64,000 nt of DNA from [Eubacterium] siraeum (GTDB taxonomy: Bacteria; Bacillota; Clostridia; Oscillospirales; Ruminococcaceae), in NCBI GenBank assembly GCA_025150425.1, contig CP102281.1, positions 1,302,001 to 1,366,000 of the forward strand, written 5' to 3'. A program made the translations under genes and the position numbers. This document shows positions 43,335-51,679 of the stretch, one piece after another. Below the pieces are notes generated by a model that was given only the letters and a program-made list of their open reading frames with translations, was not told where the DNA came from and made no database searches. The stretch's first letter is position 1. The number at the start of each line of letters is the position of its first letter.

Positions 43335-44477
43335 ATGGAGCTTGTAGCGATTATTCTTGTGATTGCGGCGGTAGCAGCCGCAGAAGTGCTTATTTTCGGA
43401 AAGTACGCACTGAAAGGAATATATTACAGTGCGTCGGTAAACAAGGCCGAGGTCTACGAGGGCGAAACCCTCGAGCTGACTGAGGTCGTTGAGAACCGAC
43501 GCTTTGTTGCTTTGCCGTGGATAAAGACGGAGCTTTCCGCTTCTCGCTGGCTTGCGTTCAGCAGGAAGGATTCCGCCGCACAGACAAGCGGCGGCGACAA
43601 TACCTTTATTCCGGGCGTTTTTTCGCTGAAGCCCCGAAGTAAATGTACAAGAGTCAGAAAAATAAGATGTATGAAACGTGGCGTATTCTCCTTTGACGAT
43701 ACGGTTGTGACCGCTACCGATATGCTGGGTCTTGTAAGAGTTTCAAGAGGCTTCAAGGTCGGGATAAGCATTACCGTCCTGCCTGTCGGCGCAGACGGAG
43801 AAAATGCGGTGCTGTCATTCAACGAGCCTGTCGGTGAAATTCTTGTCAGACGTTTCATAAACGAGGATCCGTTTATGATTGCAGGCTCAAGGGAATATAC
43901 GGGCAGAGAACCGCTCAACCGCATAAACTGGAAGTATACCGCAGTTACCGGTAAGCTGATGGCTATGAACAACGAGTTCACCACCTCACGAAACACCCTT
44001 ATTCTTATGAATATGCAGAGAAAGGGAGTAGTGCCGGTAACGTCCGCAGATATAAGAGATACCGAAGCGTTTATAAAGCTGTCCGTCAGGCTGATGTGGG
44101 AAAGCATTGACAGCGGCTGCGGTTTTGCTTTTGCAACGAACGGCGGTAACGCAAACGGTACAGCCACCGGCTTTGTAAAGACAGCCGAACAGTGCGAGGG
44201 CGTACTCAGAATGCTCGCACAGCTTTCCGACAGCTGCAGCTTTGATTTCGGCTCGTTTCTCCATGCACTGAATTACGGCAGTTTCACAGATGTGATTATT
44301 CTGACACCATATATTGACGATGAAATGACACTGTTTGCAAAAGAGCTTGAAAGCCGTGACAAAGCGGCGGTTTTCTATACAACGGGCAACATTCCCGAAA
44401 ATACAGATGCTCAGATATTGCACGCAAGAAAATTCTCATACACGTTTAATGCAGGCTATGCGGAGGGTACGCAATGA
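43335..44477 (+). CDS. DUF58 protein, cluster 2
   Basis: A 380-residue DUF58 protein with one N-terminal helix (about 3-22). A beta-rich segment (EGETLELTEVVENRRFVALPWIK) precedes the DUF58 signature SREYTGREPLNRINWKYTAVTGKL (near residue 183) and a VWA-like C-terminal half. It begins directly at the MoxR stop and ends with an ATGA overlap with the next gene. Expected to act with MoxR 2. It lacks the RAED form of the motif seen in cluster 1, so the two clusters probably serve different partners. Confidence 0.86.
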   Translation: MELVAIILVIAAVAAAEVLIFGKYALKGIYYSASVNKAEVYEGETLELTEVVENRRFVALPWIKTELSASRWLAFSRKDSAAQTSGGDNTFIPGVFSLKPRSKCTRVRKIRCMKRGVFSFDDTVVTATDMLGLVRVSRGFKVGISITVLPVGADGENAVLSFNEPVGEILVRRFINEDPFMIAGSREYTGREPLNRINWKYTAVTGKLMAMNNEFTTSRNTLILMNMQRKGVVPVTSADIRDTEAFIKLSVRLMWESIDSGCGFAFATNGGNANGTATGFVKTAEQCEGVLRMLAQLSDSCSFDFGSFLHALNYGSFTDVIILTPYIDDEMTLFAKELESRDKAAVFYTTGNIPENTDAQILHARKFSYTFNAGYAEGTQ

Positions 44478-45811
44478 AAAAGGATTTTTTAATGAAATGC
44501 GTTGCCGCTCTGGCTATGCTTCTTGTTCCACTGCCGCTGATGTTCGTTTTCGAGGTGACGGCTTTCAAGGGCTTTATGCTGTGGCATTATCCGATATATT
44601 ATGCCGTAGCCGCCATATCCGCCGCATCCGGCTATTTTCTGATGTGCCTCAGACGTTCACGGCACACTCCTAAAACGATTTTTCTTGTAAATACGCTTAT
44701 TGCTCTTACGGCAACGGTGCTTGTCGTTCTTGTAGCCGTAGTTTCCTCGCAGATAAACAACGTACTTGGCGAAAACGGCTTTAACGTATTCTATTTCTGC
44801 GTTGCTCTTATGCCGTCCGTTATTGTATGGTATCTTCTCGGAATGAGCCTTAAAATGAACAGATTTGACGATATATTCACTCCGATATGGCTCGGAATAT
44901 ATCTTGTCGAAACGTTCATCTGCTATATTTTCTGCTGTGTAATGTCGGCGGATATGGAATATCTCGGCGCTTCGGAACACAGGATCTCGGTTCTTCTTGT
45001 GGTAATGGCGCTTCTTACGGTATTGCTTATCAACCAGTCGAATATACGCTCGGAGATCGACAGACGCAGAAACACCAACCTTATAGTGCCGAAAGGGCTG
45101 AGGCTTTACAACGCAAAGCTGATAGCGATAGTCGGTGCAGTGATACTTGCGGCGCTGATGCTCAAGGATTATGTAGCCGCAGGTCTTACCTGGCTTGTGA
45201 AAATGACCGTTAAGATAATAGATACGCTGCTCTTCAACATCCGCTTTCTGCAGACCGAGCAAATGACCCCTGAGGACACGCAGCTCCCCGATTCCGATAT
45301 TCTTTCGGCCGAGGGCGGAAGCCGTGATTTTCTGATTTATATTCTTGTCGTTGTCATTGTCGTACTTGTTATCGTGTTCAGAAAGAAAATACTGTCGCTG
45401 ATGCGAAAGATAGCAGGACGCATCTTCGGAAAATATTCCGTCGATGACACTGTGCAAGAGGTTTATGACGATTACACAGACAGCTACGAGGAGCTTGATA
45501 TAAGGCAGGAGAGGATAGTAAACGAAACGGATAAGGACTGCCTTAAACGCTACCGTAAAGCTAAGGATAACAACGAAAAATTCAGGCTCGGCTACAGATT
45601 ATACGCTATGTGGCTTTCAAAACGCAGTACGGAGGATATTTCCACGAAAACAGTAGAACAGCACCGCATTATCTCCGAAAAGCTGTATCACGGCACAAAC
45701 AATATCAGAGCATTTTCCGACAGCTACAGCAAAATACGGTACGATGACGAGCCTGCGACCGCTGATGACATTCTTCTTTCAGACAGCCTCATAAACGAGC
45801 TTTATAAATAG
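44474..45811 (+). CDS. Multi-spanning membrane protein with DUF4129-like tail
   Basis: A 445-residue protein with about six N-terminal transmembrane helices (10-245), one further helix (about 285-305, IYILVVVIVVLVIVF) and a soluble cytoplasmic C-terminal region of about 130 residues. The tail (RYRKAKDNNEKFRLGYRLYAMWLSKR) resembles the DUF4129-type regions found after MoxR-DUF58 genes. Start overlaps the DUF58 stop by 4 bp (ATGA). Unlike cluster 1 there is no transglutaminase domain. Function unknown. Confidence 0.75.
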   Translation: MKKDFLMKCVAALAMLLVPLPLMFVFEVTAFKGFMLWHYPIYYAVAAISAASGYFLMCLRRSRHTPKTIFLVNTLIALTATVLVVLVAVVSSQINNVLGENGFNVFYFCVALMPSVIVWYLLGMSLKMNRFDDIFTPIWLGIYLVETFICYIFCCVMSADMEYLGASEHRISVLLVVMALLTVLLINQSNIRSEIDRRRNTNLIVPKGLRLYNAKLIAIVGAVILAALMLKDYVAAGLTWLVKMTVKIIDTLLFNIRFLQTEQMTPEDTQLPDSDILSAEGGSRDFLIYILVVVIVVLVIVFRKKILSLMRKIAGRIFGKYSVDDTVQEVYDDYTDSYEELDIRQERIVNETDKDCLKRYRKAKDNNEKFRLGYRLYAMWLSKRSTEDISTKTVEQHRIISEKLYHGTNNIRAFSDSYSKIRYDDEPATADDILLSDSLINELYK

Positions 45812-45838
45812 CACAATGTAAAATTTGTGTAAAGTCTA

Positions 45839-45867
45839 TTGACAATTGTAAATAAATGTGTTATCAT
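45839..45867 (+). promoter_or_regulatory. Promoter of the riboswitch-controlled ATPase gene
   Basis: -35 TTGACA (45839-45844), 17-bp spacer, -10 TATCAT (45862-45867). Start expected near 45874, just ahead of the aptamer. Confidence 0.75.
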
Positions 45868-45878
45868 TTCCACATGAT

Positions 45879-46037
45879 AAAAGGGAGTAGTCGGGGGATC
45901 GGTCACAGAATGATCCCTGTACGGTGTCGTCAATACGATTTCAAACGCTTTAAGCCTCAGAGATCCGTGCCGTACTGAGTATACGCTTATGACAAGACTT
46001 TTGTCGCAATTTTTTTGCGGCAAAGGTCTGTTTTTTT
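45879..46037 (+). promoter_or_regulatory. yybP-ykoY (manganese) riboswitch with intrinsic terminator
   Basis: AAAAGGGAGTAG at 45879-45890 matches the conserved 5' part of the yybP-ykoY aptamer. Stems seen: GGGATC/GATCCC (45895-45917), GTACGG/CCGTAC (45919-45975), TCGT/ACGA (45927-45938) and CCTCAG/CTGAG (45955-45979). A terminator follows: AGACTTTTGTCGCA (45995-46008) with TGCGGCAAAGGTCT (46016-46029), two G-U pairs, then GTTTTTTT. The class is known to bind Mn2+ and to switch on Mn exporters or related P-type ATPases. The 3' side of the aptamer runs into the terminator's 5' arm, suggesting transcription antitermination by Mn2+. Confidence 0.85.
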
Positions 46038-46077
46038 ATGCCTTTGCCCAAAACACGAAAGGAAAGGTTACGGTAAT

Positions 46078-48663
46078 ATGAATTATTACGACATGAACAC
46101 ACAGGAGGTTCTTTCACAGCTTGATACAAGTATGAACGGACTTACAGGCGGCGAGGCTGAAAGCAGGCTTTCCCGTTACGGAAAAAACGAAATAACCGAG
46201 CAGAAGAAAAAGGGCGTTTTAAGAGTATTTGCAGAGCAGTTTGCGGATTTGCTTGTAATTATACTGATAATCTCCGCTCTTGTTTCTGTTTTCACCGACA
46301 ACATAGAAAGTGCGATTGTTATCATCTGCGTTATCACTATGAATGCGGTTCTTGGCACTGTCCAGCATTTCAAGGCGGAAAAATCGCTTGAGGCGCTCAA
46401 GTCAATGTCATCACCCACTGCAAAGGTAATGAGGGATAACAACATTCATATCGTCAATGCGTCCGATGTAACCGTAGGCGATATTGTACTTGTAGAGCAG
46501 GGCGACATTGTCTGTGCAGACGGCAGACTTGTTTCGTGTGCGTCCCTTCAGGTAAACGAAAGCTCGCTTACAGGCGAAAGCAACGGCATAGACAAGTTCA
46601 CCGAGATGCTGACAGGCGAAAAAATACCTCTCGGCGACAGAAAAAATATGGTCTACACAGGCTCTCTTGTTACGGCAGGCAGAGGTATGTTTGTGGTAAC
46701 GGCGGTCGGAATGGATACGGAGCTTGGCAAGATTGCAGGGCTTATAAACAAGGCTGAGCGTAAAAAGACCCCGTTACAGCACAGCCTTGACAAGTTCTCA
46801 AAACAGCTTTCTATAGCTATTCCCGTTCTCTGCCTTATAGTTATGATACTCTATATCGTAAGAGGAACACCCGTGCTTGATTCGCTGATGTTCGCCGTAG
46901 CGCTTGCTGTAGCCGCAATACCCGAAGCGTTAAGCTCAATAGTTACTATCGCTCTCGCCATAGGTACACGAAAAATGGCGGAGCAGAACGCTGTAATAAA
47001 GGATCTTAAGGCGGTCGAAGGTCTTGGCTGTGTGTCTGTTATATGCAGTGATAAAACAGGAACGCTCACCCAGAATAAAATGACCGTAAGACAGGTCTAT
47101 TTAAACGGCAAAGAGCAAAACGCCGACGCTTCTGCCTGCAATGCGGATTCTGCACTTCTTGTAAGAGCAATGGCTCTGTGCAACGATGCCGCCTATTCTG
47201 ACGGCAACGCCATAGGCGACCCTACCGAAACCGCACTGTCGGATTACATCGGTGTTCCGGTTTATGAAAAGATTCGCTCCGATTATCCGAGAGTTTCCGA
47301 AATACCGTTTGACAGCGAAAGAAAGCTGATGAGTACCTGCCATATAGTTGACGGCAAGCGTACAATGTTCACAAAGGGCGCAACAGACAACCTGCTTTCA
47401 CGTCTGGTTTCCGTCTGTGATAACGGCACGGTCAGAAGCATAACAGACGATGATAAAAGTAAAATCGCACTTGCAAACGAGCATTTTTCCGGACAGGGAA
47501 TGCGTGTGCTTGCATTCGCCTATAAGCTCTCCGAAAACGAAGCGGCAGACACGGAGGATAACTATATCTTCATAGGTCTTGCGGCAATGACCGACCCGCC
47601 CCGTCCCGAAAGCAAGGCGGCAGTCGCTGATTGCATAAGAGCAGGAATTAAGCCTGTAATGATAACGGGCGACCACAAGGTAACGGCAAGTGCGATAGCA
47701 AGAGAAATCGGCATTATGCGTGACGGCGATATAAGCCTTGACGGAGTTCAGCTTGACGAAATGACCGATGAGGAGCTTGACAGCGTTATCGAAAAGGTTT
47801 CCGTTTATGCCCGTGTATCTCCCGACAATAAGATAAGGATAGTTGAACGCTGGCAGAACAAGGGCAAGGTAGTAGCTATGACAGGCGACGGTGTAAACGA
47901 TGCTCCCGCACTGAAAAAGGCAGATGTAGGTGTTGCTATGGGCATCACAGGTACGCAGGTATCAAAGGATGCCGCTTCGATGATACTTACCGATGATAAT
48001 TTTGCTACTATCATCAAATCTGTAGCAAACGGCAGAGCAATCTACGCAAATATCAAGAATGCCGTTAAATTCCTGCTGTCAGGCAACCTTGCGGCAATAA
48101 TCGCCGTATTATGTACCGCTATACCCGGACTTCCGACACCGTTCACGGCTGTTCAGCTCCTGTTTATAAATCTTCTTACCGACTCACTGCCTGCAATAGC
48201 CATAAGTATGGAAAAAGCAGATAAATCGCTCCTTTCGCAAAAGCCAAGAAATACAGGCGTATCCTTCCTCACAAAAGCAATGTCGCTCGGCATAGTGACA
48301 GGCGGAGTGCTTATCGCCGCCGCAGTAATGACAGCCTACTTTATCGGAAGTGCAGTTTCAGCCGAGCTTGGCTGTGCAATGGCATTCAGCACACTGTGTA
48401 TATCAAGGCTGTTTCACGGCTTCAACTGCCGCAGTGATAAGTCGATATTCAAAGTCGGCTTAACGTCAAACAGATTCTCACTGCTTGCTTTTCTTGCAGG
48501 AATAATATTCCTTGTTTTAGCGGTATTCGTTCCCGGTGTAAGCGGCTTGTTCTCGGCACAGCTTATGAATATCGGATATTTCGGCATCTCGCTTGCAATA
48601 GGCTTTGTACCTACGCTGATAATACAGCTTATAAGGATAATCAGAGAAGCACGCAGAAAATAA
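46078..48663 (+). CDS. P-type cation ATPase (PMCA/YoaB-like, probable Mn2+/Ca2+ exporter)
   Basis: An 861-residue P2-type ATPase. It has the actuator loop SSLTGESNGI (near residue 160), phosphorylation site CSDKTGTLTQNKM (Asp near 324), hinge MTGDGVNDAPALKKADVG (near 600) and ten transmembrane helices. Helix 4 has AAIPEALSSIV and helix 6 NLLTDSLPAIAISMEK, the cation-site pattern of bacterial Ca2+/Mn2+ ATPases. ATG 46078 with GAAAGGAAAGG is chosen; the frame extends upstream into the riboswitch terminator and cannot start there. Control by a manganese riboswitch makes Mn2+ efflux the most likely function; Ca2+ is an alternative. Confidence 0.92.
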   Translation: MNYYDMNTQEVLSQLDTSMNGLTGGEAESRLSRYGKNEITEQKKKGVLRVFAEQFADLLVIILIISALVSVFTDNIESAIVIICVITMNAVLGTVQHFKAEKSLEALKSMSSPTAKVMRDNNIHIVNASDVTVGDIVLVEQGDIVCADGRLVSCASLQVNESSLTGESNGIDKFTEMLTGEKIPLGDRKNMVYTGSLVTAGRGMFVVTAVGMDTELGKIAGLINKAERKKTPLQHSLDKFSKQLSIAIPVLCLIVMILYIVRGTPVLDSLMFAVALAVAAIPEALSSIVTIALAIGTRKMAEQNAVIKDLKAVEGLGCVSVICSDKTGTLTQNKMTVRQVYLNGKEQNADASACNADSALLVRAMALCNDAAYSDGNAIGDPTETALSDYIGVPVYEKIRSDYPRVSEIPFDSERKLMSTCHIVDGKRTMFTKGATDNLLSRLVSVCDNGTVRSITDDDKSKIALANEHFSGQGMRVLAFAYKLSENEAADTEDNYIFIGLAAMTDPPRPESKAAVADCIRAGIKPVMITGDHKVTASAIAREIGIMRDGDISLDGVQLDEMTDEELDSVIEKVSVYARVSPDNKIRIVERWQNKGKVVAMTGDGVNDAPALKKADVGVAMGITGTQVSKDAASMILTDDNFATIIKSVANGRAIYANIKNAVKFLLSGNLAAIIAVLCTAIPGLPTPFTAVQLLFINLLTDSLPAIAISMEKADKSLLSQKPRNTGVSFLTKAMSLGIVTGGVLIAAAVMTAYFIGSAVSAELGCAMAFSTLCISRLFHGFNCRSDKSIFKVGLTSNRFSLLAFLAGIIFLVLAVFVPGVSGLFSAQLMNIGYFGISLAIGFVPTLIIQLIRIIREARRK

Positions 48664-48708
48664 TCTGCGACCGATATAAATCAAAAGCAGTTCTGAATGA
48701 AAAAAAGG

Positions 48709-48737
48709 TTTACATTTCATTCGGTATATGGTACAAT
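48709..48737 (+). promoter_or_regulatory. Promoter of galM
   Basis: -35 TTTACA (48709-48714), 17-bp spacer, -10 TACAAT (48732-48737). Confidence 0.65.
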
Positions 48738-48781
48738 AAAACTGCGGTAATACCGTAATTTTTGTTTGGATGGTAAATAGT

Positions 48782-49816
48782 ATGAGCATTGAAAAGAAAC
48801 TCTGGGGCAATCATAACGGAAAGGATTGCTGCTTATTCACGCTTGAAAACGGCAATATGACAGCCGAGATTACAAACTACGCAGGCTCGCTTGTAAAGCT
48901 GATTGTACCCGATAAGGACGGTAACAGGGGCGATATACTCTTAGGCTATGATACGCTTGACGGTTACACAGCAGGAACAAGCAGTCAGGGCGCTTTAGTC
49001 GGAAGATATGCAAACCGTATCGGCGGCGCTAAGTTCACCCTTAACGGCAAGGAATATACTCTTGCCAAAAACGACAACGGCAACACGCTTCACGGCGGTA
49101 ATGTCGGCTTCAATAAGAAGGTATGGGACGTCAAGGATTACGGCGAAAACGGCAATCCCTATGTAGTGTTCTCCTACACGAGCGTTGACGGCGAGGAGGG
49201 CTTCCCCGGAACGCTGACGCTTGATGTTAAGTATACTCTGACAGCCGATTCGATTGAGATATGCTATAATGCGGTAAGCGACAAGGACACGGTGATGAAT
49301 TTCACAAACCATTCGTATTTCAATCTGAACGGAACCGACGCAGGAAATATCAAGGATCATATCGCACAGATATTTGCCGATAAATACACTCCCGTAAGCC
49401 CTGTGCTTATCCCGACAGGAGAAATAGCAAGCGTAAAGGGTACTCCGTTTGACTTTACCGCACCTAAGAGAATAGGCGAGGATATGGATAACGGCAAGCT
49501 CCCCGGCGGATATGACCATAACTATGTTTTAGGCGAAACAAAGGAAATGAGAAAAGCCGCAGAGATATATTCAGATAAGACAGGCAGAGTAATGACCACC
49601 TACACCGATATGCCCGCTATACAGTTCTATATAAGCGGCGGTCTTGGCGGCGAAACAGGCAAGGGCGGCAAGGAAATGTTCAAGAATCAGGGCTTCTGCC
49701 TTGAAAGCCAGTTCTGCCCCGACTCACCCAACAAGCCTCAGTTCAAGCCCACTTGCGTTTATAAGGCAGGGGAGCAGTACAACTTTACTACCATATATAA
49801 GTTCTCGGTAAAGTAA
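48782..49816 (+). CDS. galM: Aldose 1-epimerase
   Basis: A 344-residue galactose mutarotase-type enzyme interconverting alpha and beta anomers of galactose or glucose. Substrate-binding blocks are ALVGRYANRIGGAKF and NTLHGG. The catalytic His lies in NFTNHSYFNLNG (near residue 175) and the catalytic Glu in CLESQFCPDSPN (near 310). The ATG at 48782 has GGATGG 8 bases upstream. An ATG at 48770 is in frame but has no RBS. Monocistronic, with a terminator shared with the convergent CorC-like gene. Confidence 0.94.
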   Translation: MSIEKKLWGNHNGKDCCLFTLENGNMTAEITNYAGSLVKLIVPDKDGNRGDILLGYDTLDGYTAGTSSQGALVGRYANRIGGAKFTLNGKEYTLAKNDNGNTLHGGNVGFNKKVWDVKDYGENGNPYVVFSYTSVDGEEGFPGTLTLDVKYTLTADSIEICYNAVSDKDTVMNFTNHSYFNLNGTDAGNIKDHIAQIFADKYTPVSPVLIPTGEIASVKGTPFDFTAPKRIGEDMDNGKLPGGYDHNYVLGETKEMRKAAEIYSDKTGRVMTTYTDMPAIQFYISGGLGGETGKGGKEMFKNQGFCLESQFCPDSPNKPQFKPTCVYKAGEQYNFTTIYKFSVK

Positions 49817-49829
49817 GGAATATAACAAA

Positions 49830-49861
49830 AATACCGCAATCCCATCCGGAATTGCGGTATT
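49830..49861. terminator. Bidirectional terminator between galM and the CorC-like gene
   Basis: AATACCGCAAT (49830-49840) pairs with ATTGCGGTATT (49851-49861). On the minus strand it is followed by TTTTTG; on the plus strand by ATATT. Confidence 0.85.
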
Positions 49862-49864
49862 ATA

Positions 49865-50812
49865 TTACTGCCCGAAATGTGTTGTTTCCTTCGGCTCAAG
49901 CGCAAGCTCTTCCTCCTTGCACGGTCTGACGATCAGCTTAGATATACAATTATCGTGAACCTCGATAACCTTGAAAATTATATCCTTATAGCGAACCTTC
50001 GGGTGTTCGCCCTCTTCTTCGGGAATATATCCGAGCAGGTCGGTAACAAAGCCTGCTATAGTGTCATATTCGTGGTCTTCTTCAAGCTCATAGCCGAAAA
50101 GTTCGAGTACATCTTCGGGATCGGCCTCACCGCTGACCTCGTATGCGCCGTTCGAGCGGGGGATTATCATATCCTTTTCCTCGTCATACTCGTCCTCTAT
50201 GTTGCCCATTATCGACTCGATTATATCCTCAAGCGTGATGATACCTGCCGTACCGCCGTATTCATCAATCACAATGCCCATACCCGACTTGAGATTAGTC
50301 AGGAACTTGAACACGTCCGAACAACTGCACGATTCGGGAACATATACCGCCTCACGCAGAAAGTCCTCTATTTTCAGCTTATCCTTGTTTTCGTTTCCGA
50401 CAAGGCAGAGAAGATCCTTTACTATGATTATTCCGACTATAGCGTCAATGTTTTCCTTGTATACGGGTATCCTTGAAAAGCCCTTTTCAAGCGCAATATA
50501 GACAATATCGTCAAGAGATGAATTCACATCTACTCCGACTATGTTCTTTCTGTGCGTCATTACATCCGATGCGACAAGATCGCCGAACTCAAACACGTTG
50601 TTTATCAGCTGTGCCGATTCGTCCTCAAGGTTGCCGTATTCGTTGCCCGCATCGACCATAGACATAATGTTGTCCTGCGTGGTTTCTTCCTTGTCGTAGT
50701 AGCTGTCGCCGAGTGCCTTTGATAACAGCTTATCAAGACCTTTGTTCAGTAAAATCAGCGGTGCAAGCAGTATCTTTACCGCTCGCTTAGGTTTTCGGGG
50801 GTCTGCGTCCAT
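49865..50812 (-). CDS. CorC/HlyC-like CBS-domain protein lacking DUF21
   Basis: A 315-residue protein with a short helical N-terminus (KRAVKILLAPLILLNKGLDKLLSKAL), then DASDVMTHRKNIVGVDV-type CBS domain 1 (about 85-140) and CBS domain 2 (about 150-205, GIVIDEYGGTAGIITLEDIIE). A C-terminal transporter-associated CorC_HlyC domain (about 215-305) follows. The DUF21 (CNNM) membrane domain found in full-length relatives is absent, so it is closer to CorC, which modulates Mg2+/Co2+ efflux. ATG 50812 follows GAAAGGA; a TTG at 50827 overlaps that RBS. Ligand probably an adenine nucleotide at the CBS pair (family knowledge). Confidence 0.87.
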   Translation of the reverse strand: MDADPRKPKRAVKILLAPLILLNKGLDKLLSKALGDSYYDKEETTQDNIMSMVDAGNEYGNLEDESAQLINNVFEFGDLVASDVMTHRKNIVGVDVNSSLDDIVYIALEKGFSRIPVYKENIDAIVGIIIVKDLLCLVGNENKDKLKIEDFLREAVYVPESCSCSDVFKFLTNLKSGMGIVIDEYGGTAGIITLEDIIESIMGNIEDEYDEEKDMIIPRSNGAYEVSGEADPEDVLELFGYELEEDHEYDTIAGFVTDLLGYIPEEEGEHPKVRYKDIIFKVIEVHDNCISKLIVRPCKEEELALEPKETTHFGQ

Positions 50813-50844
50813 TTTGTTTCCTTTCAAATATCAAAATATATTTT

Positions 50845-50909
50845 TCGGCAGAACTTCGTGTCCTGCCGATATCTTTATATATCTTACCATATTTTATGAC
50901 ATAAATCAA
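50845..50909 (-). promoter_or_regulatory. Promoter and leader hairpin of the CorC-like gene
   Basis: Minus strand -35 TTGATT (50909-50904), 17-bp spacer, -10 TAAGAT (50886-50881), partly inside the tatD stop region. Downstream, TCGGCAG / CTGCCGA (50869-50845) forms a leader hairpin without a T-run. Confidence 0.5.
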
Positions 50910-51679
50910 GACTTTATATCAAGTCCGAAGAAACGCACCGCATTTTCATTGCAGATTTTAATAGCTTCTTCAGTCGGTATGCCCTTTATTTCGGCCAGCT
51001 TTTCCGCTGTTTTATGCATCATAGAGCTGTCACAGCGACTTCCTCTGAACGGCACAGGTGCCATATAGGGGCTGTCTGTTTCAAGCATTATTCTGTCACT
51101 TGGGATAATCTCGCACGAATGTACCGCCTTTTTAGCGTTCTTGAATGTCAATACGCCTGTAAAGCTGATATATGCGCCGAGCTTCAGCAGTTCCTTGGCG
51201 GTTTCCGGACTTCCTGAATAGCAATGCACCACAAATTTCTCGGGTGTAGTGCGGTGCAGTATTTTCATCATATCTTCCGTAGCGTCACGGCAGTGGATAA
51301 CAACAGGAAGGGAAAGTTCGTTTGCAAGCTTTATCTGATTTTCAAATATCTCCTGCTGCCTTTCTGCGTCATAGCCGTCATAGTGATAGTCAAGTCCTAT
51401 CTCGCCTATAGCGACCGCCTTTTTATTCTTTGCAAGCGTTCTCAGTATATCAATGTAATTATCGGGTGTGTCGGCTATATTTTCAGGGTGAATACCTACC
51501 GCACAGAATACATTTTTGTAACGCTCGGTAAGCGACAGAGAAAACTCGCAGGTCGGAATATCCACGCTCATATTTATGATTGCCAGCACATTGTCGGATA
51601 AAATGCGGTCGAGAACCTCATACCTGTCCTCGTCAAACCACCTGTCGTCATAGTGTGCGTGAGTATCTATAATTTTCAT
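50906..51679 (-). CDS. tatD: TatD-family metal-dependent hydrolase
   Basis: A 257-residue TIM-barrel hydrolase. The N-terminal metal motif is DTHAHYDDRWF. GIHPENI, GEIGLDYHYD, VIHCRDATEDM, VVHCYSGSPETAKELL and LETDSPYMAP contain the remaining metal ligands; all are intact. TatD proteins are nucleases (3'-5' exonuclease activity described in relatives), role in repair or RNA turnover debated. The ATG overlaps the stop of the upstream lacI-type gene by one base (TAATG), so its translation is coupled to a regulator. Confidence 0.94.
   Translation of the reverse strand: MKIIDTHAHYDDRWFDEDRYEVLDRILSDNVLAIINMSVDIPTCEFSLSLTERYKNVFCAVGIHPENIADTPDNYIDILRTLAKNKKAVAIGEIGLDYHYDGYDAERQQEIFENQIKLANELSLPVVIHCRDATEDMMKILHRTTPEKFVVHCYSGSPETAKELLKLGAYISFTGVLTFKNAKKAVHSCEIIPSDRIMLETDSPYMAPVPFRGSRCDSSMMHKTAEKLAEIKGIPTEEAIKICNENAVRFFGLDIKS

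Noticed and set aside
43454-45457. Long minus-strand frames of 237 and 266 codons
   Set aside because: They are antisense to the DUF58 gene and the DUF4129-like gene, whose overlaps and motifs are clear; the frames show only mirrored composition.
46015-46077. Upstream extension of the P-type ATPase frame
   Set aside because: The extension runs through the riboswitch terminator hairpin and lacks an RBS; ATG 46078 has GAAAGGAAAGG.
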